The notes under the pieces were generated by a model. That model was not told the origin of the DNA, searched no databases, and saw nothing but the letters and a program-made list of their open reading frames with translations. This document shows positions 20,901-30,918 of a DNA stretch of 64,000 bases, one piece after another. This stretch comes from Alternaria dauci. Its lineage: Eukaryota > Ascomycota > Dothideomycetes > Pleosporales > Pleosporaceae. Positions within the stretch are counted from its first letter, which is position 1. Each line of letters opens with the position of its first letter. The position numbers and the translations under genes are program-made. The stretch spans positions 2,604,001 through 2,668,000 of the forward strand of contig NC_091275.1 in assembly GCF_042100115.1 (NCBI RefSeq), given 5' to 3'.

Positions 20901-21952
20901 TACTGACCCTGTTCGGACTACCATACATCACAGCTCCCATGGAAGCAGAAGCTCAATGTGCCGAACTCGTGAATCTCGGTCTTGTTGACGGCATCGTAAC
21001 CGACGACTCCGATACCTTTCTCTTCGGCGGTACCCGTGTCTACAAGAACATGTTCAACGCGGCAAAATTTGTCGAATGCTACCTAGCCCAAGACCTGGCG
21101 AATGAATTCAGCCTCACACGCGAGAAAATGATCGCCATTGCGCAATTGCTCGGTAGTGATTACACCACAGGTATACCTGGCATCGGGCCCGTCACGGCAC
21201 TAGAGATCCTTTCTGAATTCCAAGACCTGGAATCATTCAGAACGTGGTGGGATGGCGTTCAAAACGGAACTATTAAGAAAGAAGACGATGCTAAGAAACC
21301 GTTTCGGAAAAGGTTCCGCAAGAACCAGGCTACGAAGCTCTTCTTGCCAACGGGCTTTCCTGATCCTCGTGTTGCTGAGGCCTATCTCCATCCTGAGGTT
21401 GACAGCGATCCTGAGCCGTTCCAGTGGGGTGTGCCTGATCTGGCTGCTTTGCGCTCATTCTTGAGTTCGCAGATCGGGTGGAGTTCTGAGAGGACGGATG
21501 AGGTGCTTGTTCCTGTCATTAGGGATATGAATCGGAGGGAGAAGGAAGGCACGCAGGCAAATATCACAAGGTTCTTTGAAGGCAGTGTTGGGGCGGGGGC
21601 TTTTGCGCCGAGAGTAAGAAACGCGGAGGGTGGACCGAGTGGGAAGAAGAAGGGCATGTCGGCTGCGGGAAAGAGAATGGAGGCAGCGTTGACTCGATTG
21701 GCGGGGAGGGGTGATGAGGCCGATGGTGCCACAGCAACTGGGAATGGAGAGACTGGAGGGGCGGATGCGACAACTAGTGGAGCGATGGGGAGGAAGAAGA
21801 GAAAGGCTGCGAGTAAGCCCATGTCCTTGGCTGAACAGGAAGATGGAGATGCGGCCGAGGACGCCGAGGAAGAGGAAGAGGCAGACGAGCTGTACAAGGA
21901 ACCTACAAAGAAAAAGGCCAAGAAGGCGCGGAAAGGGAAGACAGCAAAGTAA
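17984..21952 (+). CDS. RAD2: DNA repair endonuclease Rad2/XPG (ERCC5 homologue)
   Basis: This intronless 1322-residue gene encodes the 3' incision nuclease of nucleotide excision repair. The XPG-N domain fills residues 1 to about 100 (M-G-V-T-G-L-W, A-V-D-A-S-I-W-I-Y, F-V-F-D-G-G-A-P). A long acidic spacer, typical of this family, runs to about 950. The XPG-I domain has the catalytic acidic motifs A-P-M-E-A-E-A-Q-C-A near 985 and T-D-D-S-D near 1007, and the H2TH region G-S-D-Y-T-T-G-I-P-G-I-G-P near 1057. A PCNA-binding PIP box (Q-A-N-I-T-R-F-F) sits near 1192 and basic nuclear localisation signals end the protein. The spacer carries six E-D-V-P-like motifs (see findings), which may be TFIIH contact points. 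Confidence 0.97.
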   Translation: MGVTGLWTVLQPCARPIKIETLNKKRLAVDASIWIYQFLKAVRDKEGNALRNSHIVGFFRRVCKLLFIGIKPVFVFDGGAPALKRQTIRNRKSRREGRREDAVKTAGKLLAIQMQRAAEEEDRKRKEAAKHPREEPQQREEEIPDNLVYAEELLQNEQERAQNRTFRKKDQYHLPDLGKSMSEMGAANDPRVMSLEELEEYARQFDMGEDINVYDFSKIDFDGHFFQSLPPADRYNILNAARLRSRLRMGHSKEQLDAMFPDRMAFSKFQIDRVRERNELTQRLMNLNGMNDDTFGAGGFNRVAGERDREYVLVKNDGVEGGWALGVVLNKEEGKAHKPINVDLPERPAEEDQEWEDDEDFEDVPIEGLNRLPKPKGGLSAQEKEGREFIANELATRRRKFYKSRKDGPVQSKPQRAAPVNQDPDSLFLADDNEEEEDWENVPMDGVNDMNEAGDDIENEQLQQAIALSMQPEKQDVADDSEDDPVREVFEQRRAAEANPFAGTKGSGMAIARLANQRSNKLAQKGPFEGSDSEDDMDLLAALAESRKSKRPVKPRQPSPKQQDPTPAPAVKPATKPKNAAGFDGPLPFERLNLGNSLLGKKKMDKLEADNAGGFEKDYGQEKKTAAPLPPWFSGQRDIAKEVNAQREEEKQQWEEARQEEKSRFQFQQLPSLRRPETKEIIDLDAPAHQSQKQVVAIDSDEEADAQMEDVPIEDSELKMGDLADKVKAEPPKPLSPQQKSPPHQDPALIKKTPFADDSEDEPVDWSESEPEDEKRAQQKATNGESSESLAKQSSRSPSQESEEFEDVPMQTETNALPGPAKSPSPEVQDVPMQNESVAEAVPPKSPSPVFEDVPIRQQQPRRLQREYSPLEGPNDLTKPIVPHSGVADDNAHLGVLEGNESDQYSDPEDEELFASLAKEAEEHARFAQEVSNNTAARVNFDDELKQLRAQQKKDRRDADEVTQTMIAECQQLLTLFGLPYITAPMEAEAQCAELVNLGLVDGIVTDDSDTFLFGGTRVYKNMFNAAKFVECYLAQDLANEFSLTREKMIAIAQLLGSDYTTGIPGIGPVTALEILSEFQDLESFRTWWDGVQNGTIKKEDDAKKPFRKRFRKNQATKLFLPTGFPDPRVAEAYLHPEVDSDPEPFQWGVPDLAALRSFLSSQIGWSSERTDEVLVPVIRDMNRREKEGTQANITRFFEGSVGAGAFAPRVRNAEGGPSGKKKGMSAAGKRMEAALTRLAGRGDEADGATATGNGETGGADATTSGAMGRKKRKAASKPMSLAEQEDGDAAEDAEEEEEADELYKEPTKKKAKKARKGKTAK

Positions 21953-22035
21953 TTTGTGGTAGATGCAAAATCATCTGGTATCATCTATGCCTACTCTATC
22001 TTATCTTAGACCAACCACGTCCCCTTCTAGTATCC

Positions 22036-24124
22036 TCAAAGTTTGACATCACCCCCCTCGATGCTCTTCAAATCTTGCAGGGTAAACCTCTTGTAAGTCC
22101 CATCCCTTAACCAATACAGCACATCCCCCTTCTCTTCCACGACCCGCGGGTCAATTCCCTCCCTCTGCAACTCAACCTTTTGTTGTTTGTTCGTCCCCGT
22201 CAACTGCATCTCCTTGGTTACTCTGATCCAGACCGGTACAGCAAACGCCGGCAACTCCTTCTTGACATGCTGTGCCAGTTCCTGCAGTAGCTTGTCATCA
22301 ACCTCGCCAACGCCTTGTTCAAAAACAATGGTTGCACACCCCGCCCGCCCATCATGGGCAGGAACACTGACGCCGTAGACGTTTGCCTCGGAGACAGCTG
22401 GGTGTTTGCCCACGGCCTCTGAAACCTCAGCCGTGGACACATTTTCCGCTTTCCAACGAAACGTATCGCCCAGGCGATCGACGAACCAGAACCGTCCCTC
22501 GTCGTCCCAGCGCATCAGGTCGCCAGAACGGAAATACGCATCCCCTTTCTTCTTGACGTTTCTGATGATTTTCGAGTTTGTAGCCTTCTCGTTGCCGTAG
22601 TAGCCCTGGAAATCCTCTTTGATATTCGCTGCATCGAGTTTACCCAGGAGTTCGCCGTTTTCGTTGTAATCGCAGATTTCGCACAGGCCGGTGACGGGGT
22701 CGCGAAGAGGTTCTGGGGGATCGGAATTGGGATCCATGCGTACGAGGGTCAGTCTGTACGACATGAGGAGGTTCCCCAGCGACCCGTTTCGGGCTATTGC
22801 GCCGCTGGAAAAGGAGTTTGTGGAGCGGTTGAAGAGAGCACCGGGTGCTTCTGTTGCAGCGTAGAACTCGTAGATTGTTTCTATGCCGAAGCGCTGCTTG
22901 AAGGGTTCCCAGACATCTGGGCGTAGGCCGTTGCCAAAGGCGGCCCGGATCTTGTGTTGTTTGTCTAGTGGAGAGGGCGGTGCGGAGAGCAGGTAGCGAC
23001 ATGTTTCGCCAACGTACTGCAGGATTGTAGCGTTTGAGGAGCGGATTTCAGGCCAGAATGTCTTGTGCGAGAACTTCTTGGATAATGCGATTGTGCCGCC
23101 GGCGCGCAGGACGGCGCATGCACCGAGGACGGAGGCCGAACTGTGGTATAGCGGCATGGATATGTAGAAGATGTCGTTCTTGAGGGACATCCAGTTTGCG
23201 GCGAATTTGGCGCCACCGCCGCATTTACCCCAAGACATTACGGCGGGTTTGGGAAGGCCTGTTGTGCCGGATGTGTAGATGAGCATGGCCATGCTGCTGC
23301 GTTTCTGGTCGGAGCGAGAGGAGTCTGGGAGGCGCGTGGGTGGATGCGTGAGGATGGTCGATGTTAGGGCGTCGTCGAAGAAGACGATTTCGAGGTTTCG
23401 TTGCACGGTCAAGGGCTCGGAGACGGCGCCTGCTTCAACGACAGCCTGGGGGGTTTGGGTCTGGTTCTTGACCGACTGTGGAATGTCCGCCTGCTCTTGT
23501 TCGAAAGTGTATTTGACCTTGTCTGCGTGATGCACGCGGACGAGGCCATGCTCCTCGAGTGCATCTTGGCTGAACTTGTCCTTGCTCTCCTGGTCCACCA
23601 GCACCAACCGCGCCGTACTCGTCTTGACCGTATGCACCAGCGGCTTGCCCGACAGGTTGTAGTTGATGAAAGCCGGCTTCGCGCCGATGCTCCAGAGGCC
23701 GAACCAGACCCATATAAAGACGTCCGAGTTCACAAAGTCCATTGCGACAATCTCATCCTTGTCAACGCCCTTGGTCTTGAGCCAGTTGCCATATCGGAGC
23801 ACGACATTGTAAGCTTGCGCATACGTCCATGTCTTTCCCTGGAATATGATCCAAGTGTGGTTTGCGCGCGACGAGGATTTGGCATGCGCCTCGAGTTCGT
23901 AGAAGAGGTTCAGCGTGTCGCGTCGTTCCTCCAGCGCGCCGGTGACGACGCTGCCAACGAAAGAAGAAAGCAGCGGCCAGTCATATGTGAAGCCATGGCG
24001 ACCGTTGAGATATGCAAGTCCGGCTGCTGCTGCAGGCAGGGCCAGAGGGAGAACTGGTAGTAAGAGACGTTAGCGAGCTGCGGCATGCGGCGCCGTCCAT
24101 GGCTGACGCGAGATTACCTGACAT
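22036..24124 (-). CDS. Fat1-like very long-chain acyl-CoA synthetase/fatty acid transporter
   Basis: A seven-base first exon (24124-24118, ATG TCA G) joins exon 2 (24053-22036) across a 64-nt intron; the split Val codon restores the frame M-S-V-L-P-L-A-L-P. The protein has 674 residues. The AMP-binding signature Y-T-S-G-T-T-G-L-P-K near residue 260 and the downstream F-R-S-G-D-L-M-R, F-V-D-R-L-G-D-T-F-R-W-K-A-E-N-V-S block are the ATP/AMP and VLACS motifs of the FATP/Fat1 group. The hydrophobic N-terminus fits membrane association. The C-terminus D-V-K-L is not a canonical peroxisomal signal. It activates fatty acids to CoA esters, coupled to uptake or to very long-chain metabolism. Confidence 0.93.
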
Positions 24125-24934
24125 GGTCGGCGGCCAATAGATTTGGAACAACAGTGAGGCAAGTAAGAAATGCTACGACGCCACGATATGTAGTACCTGG
24201 AGAATTAGAAGGAGAAGACACACCCTCTTCCTATTAACTGATAAAATGGCCGCGTCGCTCCCTGACCGCAGCTAGTGACGTTTGACTTCACAGGCTAGTG
24301 GCACCATGGAAGCTACGGAGCCGAGGCATGTTAGGACACCCCAGTACTTCCTCGACTAAGCCTTCGACCTTCTCCCTCCTCCGCGCGTCATGGCTGCTTT
24401 CCCCTCATCGCCTAGAGATGGCCCGCCTCTCGTGCTGCCGACAGCAAGCCGCGCCCCGCGCTTGCTCCCCTTGCGAGCAGCAGGAAAAGCATGGCCTTGA
24501 TCGACCGCAGTATACTACCATCCCCACGCAGCAGCTGAACAACAATGGCCATCTGCAATTCAACGACTGAGCCATCGAAGCCGGGAGCCCTTGATCGCAC
24601 AAAGAAGACAAGACGTGGTATCAACGATCATGTAGTCTCGAGATGGACGGCCGTTTGCGGACAGCACGACAACTATTTGCTACAGGTAGCCTTTGTCCAC
24701 GACCTATGTACCGTGACAAAGACGTATTCTCGTTGCATCGCATTCAAATGCCCTTCGCTCTCGTAACAAGATAGTCTGCCCATTTCTCTCTCGAACAGAA
24801 TCCAAAGCCTTCTGAGGAACAGACGTCTGGGTTTGTTTGCTACACATGCATGCGTGAGGTGTCGTCTCTAACGTGCCCAAACAAACAGTGAGCAGCCGTT
24901 TTCTCGACTCAGCATCTTCACTCCCAATCGCATC
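24125..24934. other. Divergent intergenic region
   Basis: This is 810 bp between the Fat1-like start (-) and the hypothetical gene start (+). It presumably contains both promoters. Short open frames on both strands (24298-24620) mirror each other and were not accepted. Confidence 0.45.
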
Positions 24935-26891
24935 ATGACATTTGAGAACCAAGGCCGCGGTGCCGCCGACTCTCCGGAACTCACCGATTCCGCAGGGTTG
25001 GAAGAGATGACCGCAACCAACGACGAGGAGCAGATACAGCGAGAAGCCAACGATCACCGACTGGCTCAGGCGATCAACTATCTTGCTCAAGAAGGAGGTA
25101 GCGATTCTCCTGCTACATTCATGGACCGCGTTGATCGCATCGATAACTCTCTGCTCCTGCCACTGACCCAACAAGGGCGCAATTTCGACGTCAAACTATT
25201 CAATCGCGTACTTGATATGGTCAGTCAGGCCCAGCTTGATTTCGATAAAGCTGCACAAGGAGATTCGTCAGAAGAAGATTCTTCATCAATATCAGACGGA
25301 GAATTCTCTATGCCTGAGGGTGTACAGGGACCACCAAAGTACCACACGCCGTCTGCACCAGAAGCTCTCTACCGGAAAAGTGAGAGTTTGGACGGGCCTC
25401 ACTCAAGGCCTCACAGACCAGTGCGCGCAGCAGAGAAACCTGTAGCAAAGAGAAGAGAACGCGTGCCTAACGAGCACATGTACAAATATGGCGGACCTGA
25501 GAACGAAGTCGAAACCTGGTACAAGAACTACCCAGCCTCGTTACCGTTTCCCGAAACTTTCCAACTGGCAGATTGGGAGAGTATAAAGATGGACTACGAT
25601 CTTTCAGAATCCGTCAAACACATGAAAGCAAAAGGCAAGATTGTCGAGACCCATGTACCTTTCGATCATCCTGCTCTTCAGCGTTACAAGACTCTCCCAT
25701 CATATGAGTCTGGATCGCACTTCAAGCTTCCAAAACCTAGTGCAATCGTGGATAAGGAGGTCAACCGGCTAGGGACACCAGAGAGTCTTGCAAAGGTCGT
25801 GCAAAAACTCAACCAAAACAATGATGAAGTGAACGCAGAGGGTCAATATCGATATGCCCCCCGAATCTTTTTGGAGAAATTTACAGTGGGCACTCAAGGT
25901 AAGGAATGACATCCTTCTCGGTACATGTAAACTAACAGGGACTCAGTAGATCCGACAACAATCCGCCATGCTGTTAACACAACACCTACCAAGCTTCGCA
26001 CTAGTACCATAGGTAGCAATTCTCAGCGTGATCCGGCAAACACTACCCGTAAAGGACCTGCATCTAGGACACCAAGGCAGCCAATTTTAAAGCCCTCGAC
26101 TACAGCTATATCGCAAGCTTGTGAGGGCGACATCTCTCGGAGCTCGACAAAGCACACAGATCTGGCACCGCCGACATCTAGAGTTCGAGCCATATCGCCC
26201 GTAGTAAGGAAGATTGAACGAGAGCGCGCAACATCGCTTGAGCGTAGCCCCAGACGCAAGAGCGGTGTCAGTACCGCGCCTCCAAGTCCTGACTCGCCAA
26301 CTAAGAAGGCTGCTGTTCATAAACAACCAGTTACTGAAAAGCGACCAGGTCATCGCGCGGTGGAGCCTACTGCTTCTGTGCCTTCCAAGTTGCAGTCGGT
26401 TCCGGAGTCGATCAACGTCGCCACCCCAAAGAATACTACGAAGACACCTATCAAGCGCAAACGTAGTGTTAGCGAACAGGACTACGTCGATGATAACAAG
26501 CGCCCAAAGTCCAACAAATCCTCTGTACCGAAGAGTTCTGTCAAAACTAGAGCGCAAGGTACTCCAAATAAACCCATCCCCTCCGTGCCTGAGGAGACGG
26601 ATGAAGACCATGTCACAGAAGCTTTCTGAGCACTACTCGCTACTTTGCCTGCCGCAGCTGCTTTTCTGATCATTTTCTTAGTCGCTCTTGTAGTTTTGGT
26701 AACTTTTGATGTTTTGACGGGCTTGACTTTAACACTGATGACAGCAGCGGGGGTCTGATCAGAAAAAGGTAGTGGTAGAGGAAGTTATCGATGAAGAACA
26801 ATATACGCTCCAGACCGCCAAGAAGCAGAGGGCAAAGCCTAAGGCGAAGTCTGGAAATACTAGAAGTGGGTTGAAGTATCTTGGGGAGTAA
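24935..26891 (+). CDS. Hypothetical protein, probably with C-terminal membrane anchor; in-frame TGA
   Basis: Exon 1 is 24935-25898 and exon 2 starts at 25947 (48-nt intron, phase matched at V-D-P-T-T). I do not recognise the family. The N-terminal half is acidic to mixed (L-F-N-R-V-L-D-M-V-S-Q-A-Q-L-D-F-D; P-E-T-F-Q-L-A-D-W-E-S-I-K-M-D-Y-D-L). The C-terminal half is basic and Ser/Pro-rich with nuclear-type clusters (P-I-K-R-K-R-S-V-S). The simplest stop is TGA at 26627-26629, giving 548 residues. However, the frame continues after it with exactly 23 hydrophobic residues (A-L-L-A-T-L-P-A-A-A-A-F-L-I-I-F-L-V-A-L-V-V-L). A 46-nt intron with a GTAACT donor follows (26699-26744), and a phase-0 exon ends at 26891 (Q-R-G-S-D-Q-K-K, then A-K-K-Q-R-A-K-P-K-A-K). 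That pattern suggests a single-pass, perhaps nuclear-envelope, protein broken by one nonsense codon. Confidence 0.65.
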
Positions 26892-27194
26892 GTCACATGA
26901 ATGTCAAGCACAATACATGCCGGGTATAGAGTGAGCTCATCCCATCTTAGCTAGCTCGGTAGACTTGTATACACATCCATCTACAACCTGTCAAAGCAAC
27001 GATGCATTCAAAGGAGCGTGTATCTGCGGTAATCAAATTGTGAGAAAAGTGTATGTAGTCTGCGAAACATCCAAAATATATTATGACTCTAAGGAAACAA
27101 TCCTCCAATGTAGCAGCAAATTACAAGGGTATCATCGAAAACCACAAAACTATCACAAACGCGATGAACATCAACGCCACTTAACGAGCATCCC
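26892..27194. other. Convergent 3' intergenic region
   Basis: This AT-rich gap of about 300 bp lies between two convergent genes. The open frame at 26965 (+) is low in coding character. Nothing else was seen. Confidence 0.45.
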
Positions 27195-28499
27195 TCAAAC
27201 CTCCACGATATCCACATCCCTCTCCAACTCCTCACTCGTATGCTCCCTCCAGAGATGATCCATCAACGACCCGATCCCTTTACAAACCGTATCCGCTTCC
27301 TTGAACCTCGCACAAAGCACACACGCAAAACCCCCACTATCCCTATGACATTTCACAATAAACCGGTTCCTGATGCGAAATGTTCGAGACGCAATCTTAC
27401 CAAAGTCGTACCCTACTTTGCGACTATAGCCATCGACAACGATTTCCCAGGCTTTGCCGGGTTGGATGGTGATGTGTGTGCGGCAAAATGGACATTTACC
27501 GTTTCCGCCGGGCTTGTAGGCGTTGGCGAGGTGGAGCTGTGGACTCTGTTGGAGGTCTTTTGCGTAGATGCAGAATAGCCTGGTGCTGTACCGTGAAGAT
27601 GGGGGTGGATATTGAGGCGGGGGTGGAGGCGGAGGCATGGGCTTTGGTTTAGGCTCTGGAACTGGTAGTATCTTGACGACTTTCTCCTCTGACTCGTTGG
27701 AGGAGCTGGAGCTGCTGCTCATGCGTTTCTTGTGCCGGAGAGGAGGCCTTGGAGTGGGTCGTGATTGATCGGGTAGCGGAAATGCGCCGGGAACCTTCAA
27801 CGGCGGATCGGGTCCTCGCGGGGGTAGTGGTGATGGAAGTGGCGGCAGCATGCGCTGGTACTGCATGTTCAGTGAGGCGATGGAGGCCGTACGCGCTGTC
27901 CGAGTTGCCTGGATCAGACGCACGAGGTGCGAATGCGACGAGGATGGTGCGAGGTATGTACTCAACAGTAGGTCTTGTTGAATGTCGACGACCGTCTGCT
28001 GTAGCTTGATGATCTGAGACTGAAGCTGGGTATGCGCTGTGACTGTTTTGCTGTCAATACCCGAGTGCTTGATCTTGGACGTGGACGTACCATCACCACG
28101 CGCAAAAGGCTCTCCTAACTTCCGATATCCGCGTTCGTATTCGGCTCGGACCTGAGAAGAGGAGGTAAAAATGAGCTCCTCTTCGCTGTCACTGAAGTCT
28201 CCTTTGCTCTTTTCCGACTCAAACAGAGAGTCTCGGCGACGCCTTCGCAAAGGGTTCCGGAAGTGAACTTTGTCGTCTTCATCGTCGCTGTCGTTTGCAC
28301 CGGCTTTGCGCTTGAGTTTACGATAGAGGTCCCTTGCAGACCCGAAAGAATCTGTCAAGGTCCGCACAAGAGACACGACGACTACAAGGTCCTGGAGTAG
28401 CCCTTTGGCCTAAGCAAGTCTGATCAGCACATGGCCTGTATCTGTGAGAAGCGCTTCAACGCATACTGCCTCTATTGTTTTCTCCGTTTCTTCTCTCAT
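27195..28499 (-). CDS. Fungal protein with C-terminal Cys/His zinc-binding-like domain
   Basis: Exon 1 (28499-28467, M-R-E-E-T-E-K-T-I-E-A) joins exon 2 (28409-27195) across a 57-nt intron at phase 0, giving 415 residues. The N-terminal part contains basic and acidic nuclear-type segments (R-R-R-R-R-D-S; S-D-S-E-E-E-L-I). A helical Gln-rich stretch (Q-S-Q-I-I-K-L-Q-Q-T-V-V-D-I-Q-Q-D-L) and a long Pro/Lys-rich linker follow. The last 110 residues hold the potential metal ligands C-P-F-C, then F-I-V-K-C-H-R, F-A-C-V-L-C, D-T-V-C and H-L-W-R-E-H. This spacing fits a pair of zinc sites and suggests nucleic-acid or protein binding. No precise family name is offered. Confidence 0.8.
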
Positions 28500-29135
28500 G
28501 ATGACGATATGAACGACATGCAGTGTATGTTGAGTATGGGATGAGGAAGAAAGCTAACAGTGAAAGCGCGCACCTAAACCTCTCGCCGCAAGAGCTTACA
28601 GCCAAACAGTCATTCCTATTTTGAGACACACGGTTACTTTTTGCTCAGCTGGAAAGTTTGTGTTCGCATTTGATGCATCATGAGTACTTTCTGGATTCCG
28701 TGCTGAGTGGTCGCATGACTTTGCCTTTGCACGTGGTGTCTAGCACTCAACGACTTACCCAAGCTTCTTCAGAACACAACCCTATACTATCAGGACAACT
28801 CATAGCATAGCAAATGTTGAGTATTTTGCATAGAATATGCATCGCGAGCAAGGCCGCGAGCAGTTTTGGTAATTCTGCAAGGTCAAGCTTTCTTAGATGA
28901 TCGTCTTCGGCATTATCTTCGGGGGGGTCAGAGCATGCGCCACACTCTTTGTCGCGTGCGCGTCACGTCGTAAGACATCCGCATCTCATATGGTGGCCAT
29001 GGTATCACTTGTCGATCAAGGGGCCTATGTGTGGTATTTATGGTGTAGTTGTCTAGGGAGACATGAGAATCCGCTAGCAACCACACTCTGGAAGATTGGC
29101 TAGTCACCAGTCATGTGGTTTTGCACGACGTCTGA
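28500..29135. other. Intergenic region
   Basis: This is the promoter side of the zinc-binding-like gene and the 3' side of Ap4A phosphorylase. No gene, RNA or repeat could be supported. Confidence 0.45.
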
Positions 29136-30318
29136 TCAGATGTTCGGTGCGCCCACTCTCGACGGGGAGGCTTTCGGAATGCCAATCCCAGAGAGAATGT
29201 GATCCAGCAGTCCTGGCTTTTGGCGCAACATGTCCCATTCGTCTTGATGCTTGACCATCATCGTACCTCCCAACGTCGTACCGTTGAGAGCTGCGAAGCC
29301 AACCTCACTACCGTCATCACGGCGCAGCATGGTGCCTTCGGCACGTCTCGGCAAGATGACCATGCCCGAGGTAGTCATAGCAAGGTTGTAGCTGATGGGT
29401 AGGTCCCCGTCTTCGGTAGGATGTAGAGCAAAGTCGTTCGGATTCGAGGAGATGAATGCGTCGACTGCCGCTTTCGCCGCATCGTACAGACGGTTGTAGA
29501 TGTCGAATAACTGGGCGCTGGATGGCTCCGAGTCGAAAGGATAGGCAAAGTGCGTGAACGGCAAGGACGGATGTTGTAGGAATTCGGGATGACCTTCTAG
29601 AACAAACATCAGTCGCTGCATAGTGTGCATCTGACAGAGACGCCTACCGGCCGCCTTGGCTGCTGGGCTTGACAGGATCAAGTCGATGAGCAGACGCCAA
29701 TCACTGGCTTGATCGCCATCGCGCATTCCCTCGACTGGCAAGAACTGCAGGTGCCTGTGGGGTTGAGATGCGCCGCTGTGATCCCCAGAGTTGAAGAAGG
29801 CGAGGAGACGCTTCTCGGGGTCGCCCGAGTCTGCCTGCCAGGCCTTCAGCACAGCGTAGGTTGCCTCTAAATCGTCTGGTTCGAGCACGTGTGTTTGTTG
29901 CTTGTTCGGTTTTGTAGCAAGGATAAAGTGCTCCGGGATTATGGGGAACTTGTTCAGGACAAGGAAGTGGGTCGGGTTGGCGGCGGGGATGTCAGCCAGA
30001 TGCAAGGCTGGTGGGGGATTCGCGAACGGGTCGATCTTCTGTTTCGGCGTCGCATGCTCGAGCTTGGGCAAGGGTTTCTTCGCCAGCGATGGGCAGTAGC
30101 GCAATTGGAACTGGTCGTGGATACTGTAAGTCTGGTGTTGGTCGCATGGCCGGCACACGTACGGGAATGCCTGCGGATGTGCGGATGATTGCTAGCTCCG
30201 TCGGAGAGAACAAGAGATCCGACGATGCTTTCGCAGCTTCAAACTTGCGCTTCGTAATTGTGGAAAGGGCTTCAGATAGTCCTAGCAGCATCTTCATTAA
30301 TGTTGGAGTATCAGTCAT
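29136..30318 (-). CDS. Ap4A phosphorylase / ATP adenylyltransferase (Apa1/Apa2 family)
   Basis: Exons 30318-30163 and 30110-29136 are joined by a 52-nt intron with a GTACGT donor. An alternative upstream AG was rejected because only the ACCAG acceptor keeps the phase and yields S-A-G-I-P-F-Q-L-R-Y-C-P-S-L-A. The protein has 376 residues. It cleaves diadenosine tetraphosphate phosphorolytically to ATP and ADP. The HIT-superfamily active-site block G-A-S-Q-P-H-R-H-L-Q-F contains the catalytic His pair and Gln. Family blocks such as F-L-V-L-N-K-F-P-I-I-P-E-H, F-N-S-G-D-H-S-G-A-S and S-Y-N-L-A-M-T-T-S-G-M are all present. Confidence 0.94.
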
Positions 30319-30918
30319 GGGCGGGGTGGATGGTTGGAGCTTCCAGCTTCGAGCTCGGAGTTAGCGCCAAAGTCTAAAACCGATGTCACACCTCATGATA
30401 TCAACACTCGTTTACCACTCTCACAACATTCGCCGATCAATATGCGGGGGCTATCATCCGTGCTTTCTTGTACCGTATTTCATACAGGAGATGTTGTATC
30501 CTAAAGCACCATACTCAAAGACCTCCAGAGCGACGACATATGACCGCCTTGCTTTGCAGCTTCCTAATCTATGCCATGCTGGCTTCTTACGCCGACCAGA
30601 GAGAACCAAGAAATCATCCCGAAAAACATTACCATCAACATAATAATAGTACAAGGTAATACAAGGGGAAAACAAAACTTCGGAAACAGCAAAATCGAAG
30701 ATACCGCCCTACGGTAATCTTCGGCGCAAATGCTGAAGACGAGTGCCATGTGTTACCGTCCTTGACGGCCAAACAGTAGCAACAGGGTCTTGCAGCCTTG
30801 AGGGGCTCCTGTACTCATACCTCGAACCCTCAATGTCAACGGTACTCAACACCGATGGAGTACATTAGCCGAGGAAGGTGTGTAAAAGGCGCCACTTGTG
30901 ACCTACATCTTTTGTCCA
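30319..30918. other. Intergenic region
   Basis: This is 600 bp between the Ap4A phosphorylase start and the 3' end of the Myb-like gene, both on the minus strand. It is AT-rich near 30640-30700. No feature could be supported. Confidence 0.45.

Noticed and set aside
26965..27258. Plus-strand ORF as a possible further exon of the hypothetical gene
   Set aside because: It could be reached through a GTAAGT site at 26888, but the resulting sequence has no composition in common with the gene, and the TAA at 26889 is a natural end.
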